From Diplocarpon mali (taxonomy: Eukaryota > Ascomycota > Leotiomycetes > Helotiales > Drepanopezizaceae): a DNA stretch of 64,000 nt. Below, one piece after another: positions 12,501 through 24,775 of the stretch (its first letter is position 1; each line of letters begins with the position of its first letter). The stretch spans positions 52,343-116,342 of the forward strand of contig JAENRP010000127.1 in NCBI GenBank assembly GCA_024741835.1, given 5' to 3'. The position numbers were made by a program, and so were the translations under genes. The notes beneath the pieces are model-generated. The model did no database searches and was not told the origin of the DNA. It worked only from the letters and a program-made list of their open reading frames with translations.

Positions 12501-15500
12501 CAAGCGGGCGGCTTGTTCCTGCGATGCTTGTCTCCTTTCTTGCTCTCGCAAGAAACCAATGCCCAAGAGGAACATTGCCCAGGATAGCATTTTAATCCTA
12601 ACCCAGTGGTAGATTACAGGGGTGTGTAACTTGGGGAGATTTTGGGGCTGGAGCGATTCGAAAATCGGACATTCTGAGGAAGAGGGACACTCAAAAAGCT
12701 AGAGACCACCACTATTAGTAATAAATTAGACAAATTTAATGCAAGCTATGAAGCGGCAAGATACGATATCCAAGAAGAGTGCCTGTCGCGTTCTCGACTA
12801 TATTTCCAAGTGTTATTCTGGTATCATTCCGGGTTCAAGTTCATACTACAACACGCGGGGAAATAAAGACTGTATCAGTCCTCGGCTCGTAAAGCTGGGA
12901 AAGTAAAGCCCAGGCACGGAGAACCAAAGCTACAGTCTACATGTGACGAGCCAACATGTTCCGAGCTTATACTAAGCCACTAGATCAAGATAAAAGATAA
13001 TGCGCGGAAGAATAAAGGCGACGCGGAGAAGAGCTGACTTGCCAGAACCTACACCCGGTGCAGCAGAGCGTACAGTGCGGGAACTTGGTGTGGGTCTTGG
13101 TTGACGGTTGTGTATATGTAACCAGTTTCCGACATTTCCTCGTCGGCCTGAGATAATTTGCGAGACTCGCGCTGGAACGATGGTTTTCATACATGCTGGA
13201 AACGGCGAGCAGCTGGTTGAAATGCGTGTCGCTCAGCGAGATGTATTCCGGAAATGGGGACTCTGTAAGTCGGCTGATAGCAGGAGCGGGTGTATTTGTG
13301 GGATCAGGGGGGCGGTCGGTGTGCTCCACAGCGCTGAGTAGAGTCGCAGCAGGGTAGATGTACGGATCTAGAGGCATGCCTAGAGACACAAGTGAGATGG
13401 AAGATGAACTGCTGTGGGTAGATGGCGCAAAAGAACAGCTCACAGGAGATTCCATTCTGTGGAGGAGTCGATGCATAGAAAGTCCACCGGTGCTAGCAGG
13501 CGGAAGAGGAGTTGAGAGTCCCAAAGTTGTGTCTGGAACATCAGTCACAGTTTAGCTGTTTTTTCTTTTGAATAAAAACTTGGGGCATAAGCACCAGCTA
13601 TCACAAGCGTTGCGCCCAAGGCGGCCGAGAAGATCTTGGTGAAGGAGAGCAGTGGACTTGAAGGTGGCTGCACACTTCCCGTCACACTATGAGGCCAGTC
13701 GGTCCAAGGGGGTTCGAAATTGACCGTGCGAAAGCACCCCGAACGAAATCTGGCGTAGATTCGACTATAGAATCTGTAACGAACGAGGTGAAGTAGATCG
13801 AGACACCAGGCTGTGAAACTGAGCTTGATGGACAAATGTATCTAGAGGGAGTCAAGTGCCTACGACTAAGATCTACTGATCAGAGGATCTGGAAACCGAG
13901 ACTACCTTACAAGAAGAGAGAGACGTTTTACGAAGGACTCTCTATTCGCCATCGAAAGGGATATCGGAGAACCTAATGTTAAAGAAGTAATATTCTGAAG
14001 TCACCAAGCTACATTGAACATCCGAGGAATTGAAGTCCGTGAAATTGGTTATTCGGAAGCAGTAAGATTAACATTATCTGTCTTGGTTGTTGTCAGAGAA
14101 CTTGGCACCAAGGTACTGGTGAGGGCTCTGTAGTGATGCATCCATGACTTGTGTTTCGGGCTATGTTTACGTCTGGGTGGGGCTGCTCAGGGGCTCGCTT
14201 ATCTAGCATTGTCCTGATTTTATGCCCTTCAGCAAACCATTGAAGTGGTATACTCCAAGTGGTGCACCTGCAAAACATTGGAAACATCTACAATATATCA
14301 AGTCGCTGGATCTGCAGAAGTTCTTTTGGAAGTTCACCATTGAATACTTTGTATAGAATGCTCTCCACAACCAAGCCAAGTAACCCTAACTCAACGTCAC
14401 AATTTGTCCGGTGCGAGTTTGCGCTGGCCCATTTCCGTTCCCTAGTTGATTAAACCTAGCTGGATGAAGCTTTCTATACTCAAGATTCACCATCACCTCC
14501 TATTTCCACGCCTCCCTGACACCTCGAAAAAATCAAACTCGTAGTTGATGAAATGTCCGTCTTCAAACCCTTGATATTTTTTTCCACTGCTAATGCTAAT
14601 ATCGCGTTTTATAGCCACCAGTAGCTCCAATCTATTTTCAATCAAACTGTGCTCGATGTGTCGCTCCTACCTATCAACGCGGCAAGGGAAGCTGCTTCTC
14701 TGCTTCTAAAACAGCGGATCTGAAGACACTCGCATGTTGGCCGTTCCCCCCCTCGAATATCAAATAGGTAAAAGCTCGAAACGGCCTCGTAGATAGGTGT
14801 GGGCAAAACTGAAGGACAATATGAAAAGCTCGAGTTCGCTCGTTCAGCTCGATGAGGGTACTTGACCTTTTCATGGCGCAGGCCCCCTGTCACAGCAAGT
14901 CACAACCAGAATCACCATCGGCACTCACCTACTCTACAAATAATAGCTGAAACGTCGCTTGAGATCATAGATCGACGGTCGGGTTTTGGATCCTGGGATC
15001 TGGATTATCGAATCCATTATTTTACGTTTAGAAGAGTTTAGTACCAAGGCAGTGAGTGAGAGGACACCCAGTGTGAAATTGATCCAATATCATCAGCGTG
15101 GGTTAAGGATAAATAGACTCGGCAGAGGAGCATCACCGAGCAGGTACAAGTCAAAGACAAGAGCCAAAATGAAAATAGGAACCAGCGTCAATTCTTCTAT
15201 ACAGGTCCAGTTCTTCCCTCAGTTGTATGTACCATCTATCTTACATCCATTGCCGATTCTTTTCCAGGCCCAATCCAAAACGCCAAAATCAGAAAGACCC
15301 TTTGGTCTGATATCTATTAAACATGCCCTCGTACAGTGTTGATCTCGTATATACGTGAAAAAGAACCTTGTTCTCATATCCACACAGCCATAAACATCAT
15401 TAAATGTATCATATCAATCCGCCCGTTCAGCGTACATCCGTGAATCGTAAATGCCGTCACTTATATCTTTCACTCGTCACACGTTAATGTCAGTCATTAT

Positions 15501-15502
15501 GC
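9520..15502. other. Six-kilobase gene-poor region
   Basis: Nothing here is a confident gene. It contains a GGATAGA repeat at 9837-9868, then AT-richer DNA from about 10.0 to 12.9 kb with many stops in all frames. Two abutting minus-strand frames at 12985-13548 and 13545-13835 have a Pro/Ser-rich, somewhat protein-like composition (PPSSPLLSFTKIF, then DTTLGLSTPLPP). They lack a clear start, splice pair or family match, so I leave them unannotated. The distal part near 15.4 kb is the 3' flank of the DUF3433 gene. Confidence 0.4.
9837..9868. repeat. GGATAGA heptamer repeat
   Basis: Four and a half tandem copies of the 7-bp unit GGATAGA, directly followed by looser GAGGATGG-like words to about 9920. 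It lies in the 3' flank of the proline-rich orphan. Confidence 0.85.
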
Positions 15503-18105
15503 TTACCGCTTGCTCAGGATAACAACCTCCTGCGTGCCTCTGCGGCCCAGCCTCTCGATGCCCAAGCACTCTCCCCCTGCTCGTCCGCTGTAAACGCCAA
15601 AGGCGAATTGGTTCCGCTCGCCTCTCTCTGTCGGCGGCCAGCCCTGTCTCGCGCCCGTCAGCCTCGTCACCAGGTCCGTCCTGGACTTGAGTTTCTGGAA
15701 GGCGGAGTCGGAGAGAATTTGGCTGCCGTATACGAAACTGAAGATCTCAGCCAGGCAGTCGACGCCGTGCGGGAGATACATCAGCTGCCTGTGGGGCAGC
15801 AGCAGTAGCAGAGCGAGGAGGTAGAGACAGAGGAGCGTGAGGATGATGTAGAAGGATGAGAGGTTGGGGATCATGCGGACTACGTTGGCGGGGGTGGTGA
15901 GCGGGAAGAAGAGGCCGCCAGCGAGGATGGGGATGAGGAGGAAGAGGGTTGATAGGAGCGATAGTATCGCGACGCGGTAGTGGCCGTTGGTGAATGCCTG
16001 AACACTGCAGGAGATGGGGAGGCGCGCCGGGTAGTCGAGCAGAAGAGAACGCTCTGCGCTGGCCCCGGCTGGCTTGCCCAATTCAGCCCATGGCTGCAGC
16101 TTCCGCAGCGCCATGTCGATGGGCTGGAAGGAGAGGTAGATGAACATGCCGATGGTCGATGGCACGAAACTGTATAAGAAGTTCGCTGGGGAGAACCCGG
16201 CCGAGTTGGGCAGTACAGGCACCTGAGGCGCGAACCCTTTCCGAATAGCAGTGGAAGGCAGAAACGAGACGACGAATAGTGCCACGAGCAAGATGAATGC
16301 TGCCACTGCCCAGGAGACGACGAACGTATCCTTCAAGAACCAAGGGATATATCGGAACCGGGTGTTGCTGCTGTATAATTCCGACTTCTCGACGTCGGCG
16401 TTCGTCCGGATCTTCTCCTGAATCTTGCCAGATTGCAACGTGTATTGCCGGGTCGACGCTCCCTCTTCTCCAATGCAGTAAAAGATCCCCCGGTCCTTGT
16501 TTGGCGTCCTCCAGTATCCCAGCCGGTCACTCCGCAGCGATAACTTGTGTCGAATGTCCTCCACATTCCACATGACATCCGTTCCCGGGTAGTCCCTCAG
16601 ACTATTGCTGGTTGGGAGCAGTGCAATCAAGTCTGCCAGTGATCGAGGATCCCACATCAGTCCTGTCGTTCTCCGGAAGAACAGTCCCGTAATGCTAGCC
16701 GCGATCAAGATCAAAAGGTAGATGGCGACAAGCGTCCAGGCGACGCCCTGAACTGCAGTCCATCGCCACATGCCATCCACCTTCGTAGCCGAAAACAAGC
16801 AGCCTTGCAATGGTATCGTGAAGATAGACAGCCAGAAAAACAAGTTCGCAAGATTCATGCTGACAGGGCCGTCCCACCTCGGCCACAACATCGACCGGGG
16901 AAACAACCCGAGGAAAAGCGCGTTCGACCGACTTTCCGCGCTGGGCAAAGCCATCATCGCAAAAGGCATGATTCTCGTGATGGCAGCTACAGCGCATTGC
17001 ACGTACAAAAATACGCACGCTGCCAGAATCTGCGGCAGGAACGAGAAGACAAAGTACCGGTCGCCATATATGCCAGCAGTCCACGCGGCGAGACTGTCGT
17101 GGGAGCTCGAGTAGACTGCGCAGAATATCAGTGCGGCAGTCATCAAGAGGCATGAGCATGATAACGTTATCATCGAGAGCGGGCGTAATATCGCGGGAAC
17201 AAATGTGAGATTCGGCGCGAAGCTATTAGGTGGAAGGCTGACCGGTATGAAGACTTCGGGATGGGACGATCGTCGAGAAGCCGGGGCTTCGGCTCTGAGC
17301 GGTTGGTCGTCATCGGATAGTGGCCGTGTAGGATTCAAAGCAAAGAGCCGTCCTTCTCCAGGAGACGAGCGGTGTTTCCTGACAAGCCTCAAGGCCTCTC
17401 TCTCTTGCTCAGCCGTCGAGTATCCCGAGCTGCCCGAGATTATCCGCTCGTCAAGGGATGCGGGCCAGGCACCCGTCGGGGTCGAATACCTCTGCTGGTT
17501 CCGTCGACCCTCGTGATCCCGAGTGAGCTGGTCGATAGCATACCGTATGTATTCCGTGTCGTCGCCCGGAGTCGGCGAGCTCGATCCCACCGACATGACA
17601 TCCATTTCCCCTCCTCGATAGGAGTCCTGTGCCTGATCGCTCCGGATCTGGTCCTCGTCGAGTCGCTCAACCAGGGGAGTGTCTGAATTGTAGGCCGGTT
17701 CATAGGCTCCTGCGGAATGGCGGTGTCCTGCTGGTCGGACGGTCACGTCGCTGCGGATGGTTCCTTGCTTGCGGATGGTATCTTCGCTGCGGAGGGTGTC
17801 TTCACTGCGCTGCTGAGGCGTGTATGATCGTGAAGGTGGCGTCTGCCATCGGATCACCGTCTCCGGTTCCGACGAGAGGGTCGAGGTGCGCGAGGGCGAG
17901 GGCGTGTCAGATTCGAGGCGGACCGCCAGAGGAGTAACCGGACGATCAGAGGAGAGCACTCGCTGTATTTGAGGGCGGTCGTCTGTGTTGGCGGAAAGTT
18001 AGCGGAAGGCTCTGTGAGGTAGCAGACAGCGCATCACAGCTGGACTCGACTCGACTCGCTGCACTTACGATGCACCCGGTGAAGGTCGAGGTCTCCAAGA
18101 TTCAT
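15503..18105 (-). CDS. DUF3433 multi-pass membrane protein
   Basis: A long frame (exon 2, 15503-17982) lacks an ATG at its 5' end. A 37-nt first exon at 18069-18105 begins with CACCATG and ends at GTAAGT; the 86-nt intron ends in ACAG at 17983 and restores the frame, giving 838 residues. Residues 1 to about 255 are polar, Ser/Thr/Arg-rich and probably cytosolic, with a repeated SEDT motif near 70-90. About eight hydrophobic spans follow, four near 275-450 and four near 580-760, separated by a soluble loop with LMWDPRSLADLIALLP. This two-block layout and that loop fit the fungal DUF3433 family (PF11915), related to Neurospora Spray; members have been linked to Ca2+ handling and hyphal growth. 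The family is confident; a cellular role is not assigned. Termini lie in gene-free DNA. Confidence 0.85.
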
Positions 18106-18881
18106 GGTGAATGGACTGCTGCGAAGTGCATATGCAAGGGATTGGGGGATGCATGGTAGCGGGCGGCCGATGTATATCGGTGTGGTGAGTGGCGAGTTGG
18201 CGTTCTGGACGAGAAGGCTGGTGTTGGAGGATATCGGGGGGGCGGGTTGCATCCTCGCTCAGCCATCGCCATTTTTCTTGTCTCTCTCTCGTCCGACGCA
18301 CGACCCAGAGTTTGCGATGAACGAGAAGCCATGAGCGCAGCCGGGTGAGAGTTTCCATGGGCCTCTCCAGCCATCGTGATGGGCGTGTGGGTTGGTGAGA
18401 TGGCTACGACGCTGATCAGGCTCGAGGGCGCGGTTTGTCGTCGGGCATACCCACCTCAGAAGGCCCGAGAGCCTGAGGCGCAAGGCAGCAACACATCGGG
18501 AGCCTCTGTCTGGCACTTTTGACGCCGCTCAACCGGTGGACACGTAGGTCCCAGTACGAAAGAATGCATGACTGCCCGGTACGAAGAGGCTCTGCGACTC
18601 TTGCTGTGACGCCACGCAACTTTTCAAAGCTCCTTGCCTGCCATGTAAGAGTCTTAACCGAGGCTCGCTTGAACCCCCTAGATCTCTGGGCTCGAAGAAG
18701 CAAATCAACAAAGGGCGCGATGTTGGGATAACGGGCAAGATCAAAGTTCCAGTGCATCTCAGCGATAGCAGAACAGTCGTGTCGATACTGGATATGCTGC
18801 TCCTTGTACCTTCCAACCATCCTCACGACTACTTCCTCTTGAACCCTGGGTCGGAAGAGTAGACACGGCTCTCTCCCTACC
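18106..18881. other. Intergenic, promoter side of the DUF3433 gene
   Basis: No supported coding sequence. It separates the start of the DUF3433 gene from the 3' end of the thioesterase-like pseudogene. CT-rich tracts near 18270-18295 may belong to the DUF3433 promoter. Confidence 0.4.
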
Positions 18882-19864
18882 CTACTCCGGCACAACCCTC
18901 CCCAAGAAGGCACACATATCCCGAAACTCCAGCCCACCCGCCACATGTCCTATCCCCTTCAAACTCCCTCGCATCCACGTTCTCCTCTCCAAGCGGGCAC
19001 CCCAGCTTCCGCTTCGCCTCTCTAAACATCCTCACCGGAACCATCATATCCCTCGTCCCATGCGCCAAGAACACCTTCCCCGTCCCCTCGCGCTGCCCTC
19101 TCTCCCTTCTCAACTCCTCTCGCCCGCTCCACCCCCGTCGCCCCGTGGGCAAATACCCGCTCAAGCCCACCACGACGCCCCCCCAGCTGCCCTCTATACC
19201 GAGCTGCCCGTCCCAGGACGAGGGACACGGCGCAGTCTTGGCTGAGGCCGCCTGCCACTATCCGGTGGGCCGGTACGCCTCGCGAGACTTCGGCGTCGAT
19301 ATAGTCGACGCTGTCCCAGATCTCGCTCTCGCTCTCGCTCTCGTCGGAGTCTTCCGTGTCGGGGGGGAGACTCGCCGGATGGGGTGGAGGAAGAGCCGAC
19401 GGGGATGAGGGAGAAGGGTGTGGGCGGGCTTGGGGAGGAGGGAGTGGGTGCAACCGGTTGATTGGGTAGTTTGGGTTTGGAAGAGAGTCAGTCAGTCTCG
19501 AGGAGAGCAAAAGCAAAGTTTGGGGCTGTTCACTACCAAGCGTCCGTCATGGTCTCGTGATTATGCGGCGCATTGGGGAAGATCCAAGTGAGGTGAGGCA
19601 GCTTCTGCGCGGCTTGGAACTGGTGGCCAGTACCTAGCATGAGGGTACACATCAATCCTATATCTCATTTCTCATATTTCATACTCAACATCCCACATAC
19701 TAGAGAACCCACATGATAGCCTTGGAATCTTTGGAAGACGAGCACGTACTTATAAACCCATCAGCATCAGCACCATAGCCATGCCCGAAGATCAACGTCG
19801 CAGGATTCTGCGTCGTCGCATTCCGGGCTTCGACGCTCTGCGGCGGTTTCTGTTGAGGGCCCAT
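18882..19864 (-). pseudogene. Acyl-protein thioesterase/carboxylesterase-like pseudogene
   Basis: An alpha/beta hydrolase of the APT1/phospholipase-carboxylesterase family. Exon 1 (19750-19864) starts MGPQQKPP and carries LIFGHGYGADADGF, matching the family's LHGxGD motif. Exon 2 (19537-19633) carries HLTWIFPNAPHN. Exon 3 carries IWDSVDYIDA, the nucleophile region, GLSGYLPTG, and the Asp region (HGTRDMMVP). The His region (GHVAGG) follows and the gene stops at 18882. Splice phases fit for exons 1 and 2. Exon 3 needs three separate one-base corrections: a 7-C run at 19361-19367, near 19211-19220, and a 4-C run at 18954-18957 (plus-strand G or C runs). The nucleophile elbow GxSxG reads GLSQD. 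Ser, Asp and His of the triad are still present. Either a recent pseudogene or several homopolymer sequencing errors; the elbow change favours decay. Confidence 0.75.
19319..19345. repeat. TCTCGC hexamer repeat inside the thioesterase-like remnant
   Basis: About four tandem TCTCGC units on the plus strand; on the coding minus strand they encode an alternating Ser-Glu run just before the DSVDYIDA motif. A likely slippage hot spot. Confidence 0.75.
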
Positions 19865-20828
19865 GTTTCCATCTGCTTCGGAGCAGAAAGGCGCTATCCT
19901 CAAGACAACAATGTCACCTCTGTGACACGAGAAAGAAGAAGAGGAAAAGTAAATACTTCGTATAACAGACAAGTAAGCGAACGATGCCAGGGTGAGGTGA
20001 CGTGAGAGAGCTGGAAGCAAGAAGGGGCAGAGCCTAGCCCGTCCGACCCCGCGATTCGGCAAACCAGCCTGGTAGGCCCGGTCTCTCATTCCGCCATCTG
20101 AATGATTCCCGGGGAGTTCGTGTTCAAACCATAGGAAGATTGAGTTTGCTCGAGACTCGTGGTTGCTGGGGCCAGGTCCTCCCGCGTACATGTGGAGACG
20201 AACACCGAGCTCGGCACCATAACAGCGAACAAAATAAAACAAAACCTGTGCGCAATACTTGCACGATGGCTGGGGACCCGGAGATCTGCAATAGAAATAA
20301 GAATTGTCTGCTTGGTGGCTTGGCTTAGCCTGGCCAAGCCTGGGCTGTTTGCTCGTGTTGGACTGTGGGACCTCTTGGGCGGATGGAGCAGGGGAAAGCT
20401 GGATAGGGATATCGAGGGCTGGAGTGGCAAGGATTGGTACCCGAGGGTGAGGTAGGTTTATTCCCGTCCGTTTTTCTGGGAGAAGTAAAGTTTAGGTAAA
20501 AATTAAAAATAAAAACACGAGGGGAGAAAAAGGGGGCCACTTGTGGAACTTCGCAGAACGAAGCACTATTGCTTGAGAAAGGGGGCGGACAGAGATGAGA
20601 TGGGAAATTATGAAAACAAGCGACGGTCTGGTAGTAGCCGGACAGCGGCGACGTAGGTTGTAGTATACGGAGTCTTCCACATTACACACGATCAAAACTC
20701 CAACTGCCAAACGCTCGCCATAAACCATCCCTTTCCTCAAGGACATGCCGCAGTACTACCGCAGCTGTCTCCTGGCACTGCCATCAATCTCGTATGCCAA
20801 CGCCTGCGGCGCGTCTCCAACGCGAGGC
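19865..20828. other. Intergenic region
   Basis: No gene supported. Frames of 60-180 codons on both strands overlap one another and have no motif. The stretch lies between the start of the thioesterase-like pseudogene and the 3' end of the four-helix membrane protein, so it should contain that pseudogene's former promoter. Confidence 0.4.
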
Positions 20829-21023
20829 TCAATCCGCGATTGCTGCACGCCTGCTCATTCCTGAACGTGCTGCAGCTTCGACGTCCTGCTGTGCAAGTTC
20901 CCTCTGCGGCTCGGGCTGAAGCTGCCTGTAGGCTTGCGTGTTGTAGAGCCCCTCCCGCTGCTGCTGGAATTCGGTGCCGAGCGTGCGGACCACTTGTGTT
21001 GGGGTTTGTGCTTGTGCTTGTGC
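20829..21023 (-). pseudogene. Coding-like C-terminal extension beyond the in-frame TAG
   Basis: Directly after TAG at 21024-21026, the same frame reads 64 further codons, starting AQAQAQTPTQVV and containing EFQQQREGLYNTQAYRQLQ, before TGA at 20829-20831. A CAG-to-TAG change would turn YNA-stop-AQAQAQ into an unbroken Gln-Ala run, which is the simplest explanation. It is listed separately because standard gene callers would omit it. Confidence 0.5.
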
Positions 21024-21692
21024 CTAGGCGTTGTACACTGAGCGGTACTGCGTGCCTCTACGGAAGCGGCGGTAGATGATCGAGGAGATGAGAGGGAGCC
21101 AGAAAGAAAGCCTGCGGCGGTGCAGGCTGTCGCAGGGTACGTACCGGAGAGCTTCGATCATGATGGCGAGTGCAGAAGCTGTTCGCGACGACGGTGCATC
21201 GACGGCAGATACGATTTCAATCACGAACAAGACGGCCCGGATTGTGGACTCCAAGATGTTTGTGATCAGGAAGGGCAGAGGCTTGAGGCGTTTCCTTGCC
21301 AGCAGCGTGATCTCCGTGGTGGTGAGAATGAGGCATGTCGAGATCAGGGATAGCCAGACGGGCCGGATTCTGCAGACGTCAGGCTGGTATCTGTAAATGA
21401 TGGGGCCCGGGAGCATGTACACCAACATTTTTCCTGCCCGCTCAACGCCGCCTTTGTCTTCCGTGCTGTGGGAGTCGTAGGAGTTATCGTTGTCGTCGTG
21501 CACCAGGACCCCGACAGCCAGCGCGAGTAGCCCGATCGTGATCAGCTCGAAGCCCAGCTGGCAGATCCGGCAGGGAATCAGAATCGCTCTGCACCATGGC
21601 GCGTGCGAGGGATCCGCGGGAATCATGGTGATGGCGTCTTCCTGTCGATCAGCAAGCGGGTGATGGCGATGCAGCTCTTGGACCCGAATCAT
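21024..21692 (-). CDS. Four-helix fungal membrane protein (MARVEL-like topology)
   Basis: An uninterrupted 222-codon frame if started at the ATG at 21692. Four hydrophobic segments are visible: CQLGFELITIGLLALAVGVL, VWLSLISTCLILTTTEITLLA (trimmed), FLITNILESTIRAVLFVIEI and LSFWLPLISSIIYRRF. This spacing resembles the uncharacterised four-helix MARVEL-like proteins common in filamentous ascomycetes; that is a topology match, not a firm family call. The DNA just upstream has a donor near 21768 and a TTTGTGCAG acceptor at about 21718, so a 5' exon beginning near 21870 is possible, but its phase does not join cleanly. The annotated stop at 21024-21026 is TAG. The same frame continues for 64 codons with strongly protein-like, Gln-rich composition to a TGA at 20829. 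The protein may therefore be truncated or read through. Confidence 0.55.
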   Translation of the reverse strand: MIRVQELHRHHPLADRQEDAITMIPADPSHAPWCRAILIPCRICQLGFELITIGLLALAVGVLVHDDNDNSYDSHSTEDKGGVERAGKMLVYMLPGPIIYRYQPDVCRIRPVWLSLISTCLILTTTEITLLARKRLKPLPFLITNILESTIRAVLFVIEIVSAVDAPSSRTASALAIMIEALRYVPCDSLHRRRLSFWLPLISSIIYRRFRRGTQYRSVYNA

Positions 21693-24600
21693 CACCGTCG
21701 CGCGAGATACGCGCTGCACAAACAGAAATGAAAATGCGTGAGAGGTACACTTAACCTCGAAGCCTTACCGTGCTGTCAGTTGGCTGGTGGTAGCTTCACT
21801 GGGCGACAGAACCCTTGAGATGTCTGTTTTTGCCGTGCGCAATCCCTTCGACTCAGCTCTGCCAGCCATGTTGCGGCTCTCGTTCCTGGAGGCAAGATGT
21901 CTTTCTGTGCCGCAATTCTGGCGATGAAGATGCCTGCTTCGGAGCAGACACGGCCTTGCCCTGTCGTAAGGGTCTCAACGCCAGGCCATACCTATGCTTG
22001 GAAATTAGCAACATCGGCTCCACGATGCTTGAACTGAGGCGAGAAGGGGAGCTTAAGCCCGTGAGTTGTTGTGTTGGGTGTAGTCAGCAGGCCGTGTTTC
22101 CAGGCTCTGGTATCGATGTATGAGGCAAGGTAAGCTGGTGACTCGGCGGATTTGCACTTGGGCATCGGCAGGATTTTCGGAAGCCACCTGGGCTGTTGCT
22201 TGATGATAGTGGTGTTGAGAACTTCGTCTCTTTGTCCCAAGAGGAAAACCAGCTTCTGCGAGGCATGTCAGCAACAGATTCTAACATGTAGATAGGCATG
22301 TGCCATCTGTTTCTGGTACGTACATTCACGTTTGGTTTGCACTTATCCCAGACCAGGTCTTGAAGGATGCAAAGGGTCCACGGAATATGAGGATCCTTGA
22401 ATTTGAGGTACACTTCGAGGCCGGCTTCAAGTACGAAGTAAAGTGTTTGTTTGGCATCGTTGCGTCATGATGTTTAGCGACGCTCGAACTTCACCTTGGA
22501 ACGACAAAAGGATCGGAATCACATATAGCAGGATCTCCTTTCTTTTTGAATTGTACGGAAATTTCACTTTCTTCGCAGTTACACTAATTTATCCACCCCT
22601 TTTCCATTTCTCTCTGATACTCCTGAAATGTAAAGTAAATAAAGAGCTCAACATGCAGTCTTCCCCCCTCCCTTGGACCGGTCTCGCAGGAATCGACATC
22701 TTTTACCCGAATCTTACGGATACAATAAAGGTTCAAAAAAGAAAAAAAGAAAAAAGTCTTCGCGGTCTAGCAGTCAGGAATGGATAGCAACTTACTATTC
22801 AGATCACACACATATAACAGGCGCTATTTTTCTGCTACAATTTCATCAGTTTCACTATTTTGCTCGGTCTCTTCCGTGTCACCGGACAAATCCACTATTT
22901 TCTTTCTTGCACTACGTCACGAACGAGTCATTTCCTGGAAAGGACGTTAGCAGCCGCGAATAAACATAACGACCGCTCGACCACGAAGAGAATTGTATAT
23001 GGATGGTGGGAACTGATCTATGTAGGAAGTCGTAGCGACGGCAGGAGGGCGCCGAGGATGGCGCGGGAGGCGAGAGGAAGTGGTGGATGGATAGGCGAAG
23101 CTGATGGAGTTTGATGCTGGGGGATGGTACGGTGTTAGGATGTTGTTTCGGGTGATAGATGTCGTTTTGCAATATTCTGGTGAGTCGATTCGATATGTGA
23201 AGTTTATCCTGTTGTAGTTATTAAGTGAGGCTTCTGGCTCAGGTCAGAGACGCGGGAGTCTCCATCGAGTGATCATGGAATGTCTGTCCAATGCTCGCTG
23301 CGACGGGCGAGCGACTCGAGGCTTCTCCTTCGTGCAAGGGAGTGGCTCGAGCAATTGCCAGCCTGAAATCTTTCCAATCTCACTATCCTATTCTGAAGGG
23401 GTTGTTTATACCATTAACGAGTCCTCTCTGCCTCTCTTCACGGCTCCCGCAGATCTACCGACCAATTGCAAACGACACAAGCAACTCCAAGGAACATGGT
23501 CAACTGCGATGATTTCGGACAGGAATTTAAGGTACGTCTAGATCCACGCCTGGGCCACGAGAATCCTGTGGCTCCCAGGTTACCACGCCGACAAGCTAGT
23601 AGTCATGTCAGAAGCATGAGACAAGAATAGGCAATCCGATCGAAGGAGGATTGCACTTGCAACTGAAAGTTTATGACTATTGCTGGCCATGGGGTGCACA
23701 TGTCTGCCGAGGCGGAAAGGGAGATCGACGAGACGCTCTTTCGAGGGCAGAGATAGTGATTTCTAGAAAACAAAAGCGAAGGCTGCAAGCCGAGTACTCT
23801 CCCGAGACTCGATTCTGGGTATTTTCTATGGCTCAACAGCAAGTACGAGTGTATTTATGTAACGAAAAGTGGTACGGAGCTCAATCACAGAGACGCTGGG
23901 AGGACTTTCATTGCACATCTCCACGTCGAGGTGATGAGAAAAAAGGGAACGAGAAGAAGAAGCTCGGATGCACGAAGAGGTGAAGGGGAATGCTGATCGA
24001 TGTGGTATAAACGAGTATGGGCAGAACTATGTTGGAGGCGACCAAGTTGAAGACGACGATGTCAAAAATGGTGATGAATTAAAGGACATTAAACATGAAC
24101 TTGCAGCAGCTTTTCAATGCAACGAAAATGCAGGCGACTCTATCTCGCTGTGTCGGCAGCTCTGAAGTGACCTCAACATAATCAAGGCCATTGAAAAAGT
24201 GGCCAGAAATATACATTCCGAGCGACACACACTTATGAGAGAGTTGAGTTGGTAAAGCAGAGACACCCACTAGATCACACTCTACCAATAATCAAACGCT
24301 TCGTTTTGAAAACAAAGGTGACGCAGCTTGGTCTATCATCTTGACACAGTTACCCGTGTATCTCGAGGATCATCGCACGGAAACACCGCAACGACGGTGC
24401 GCCTCGTTGGATGTTCTCTCAGCCTTCATAACCCAGCATGGACTCCCGGGTGGCATACTCAGAGCCCAGAGCACACAATTCCAGGTGAGCATAGATTCAA
24501 GCGGCTCTGGCATCCAAGACGTAATTCCAGCAATGACAGGGCGAATTCTGCGCGCATGTGAGGTCGGTTCTCGGTTGTACCAAATACGTTGAATATTTAC

Positions 24601-24775
24601 GCCGACTCTCGAGCAACCTGCCTCTTTAACAAGAGGCTTGAAAGTTGAACGACGGCCATTGGCGTAAGTCGTAGAGTTTCCAGCAACTCGAGCAATTATT
24701 GCTTCGTTGCAATAACTGGCGTTACTGGCTGTTTTTCAACCTGTCCAGGTTGGCCACAGGTCCATACTCTGGGCT
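21693..24775. other. Gene-poor stretch between the membrane protein and MoaE genes
   Basis: No supported gene. Candidate frames (for example 22053-22413 minus, 24341-24592 plus) have no family motif, paired splice signals or strong start context. One copy of the word TACGAAGTA, otherwise concentrated in the transposon-rich island, lies at 22432-22440. The region near 24.6-24.77 kb is the 3' flank of the molybdopterin synthase gene. Confidence 0.4.

Noticed and set aside
12985..13835. Two abutting minus-strand frames with protein-like Pro/Ser composition
   Set aside because: No family match, no convincing start and no clear intron joining them; too weak to annotate.
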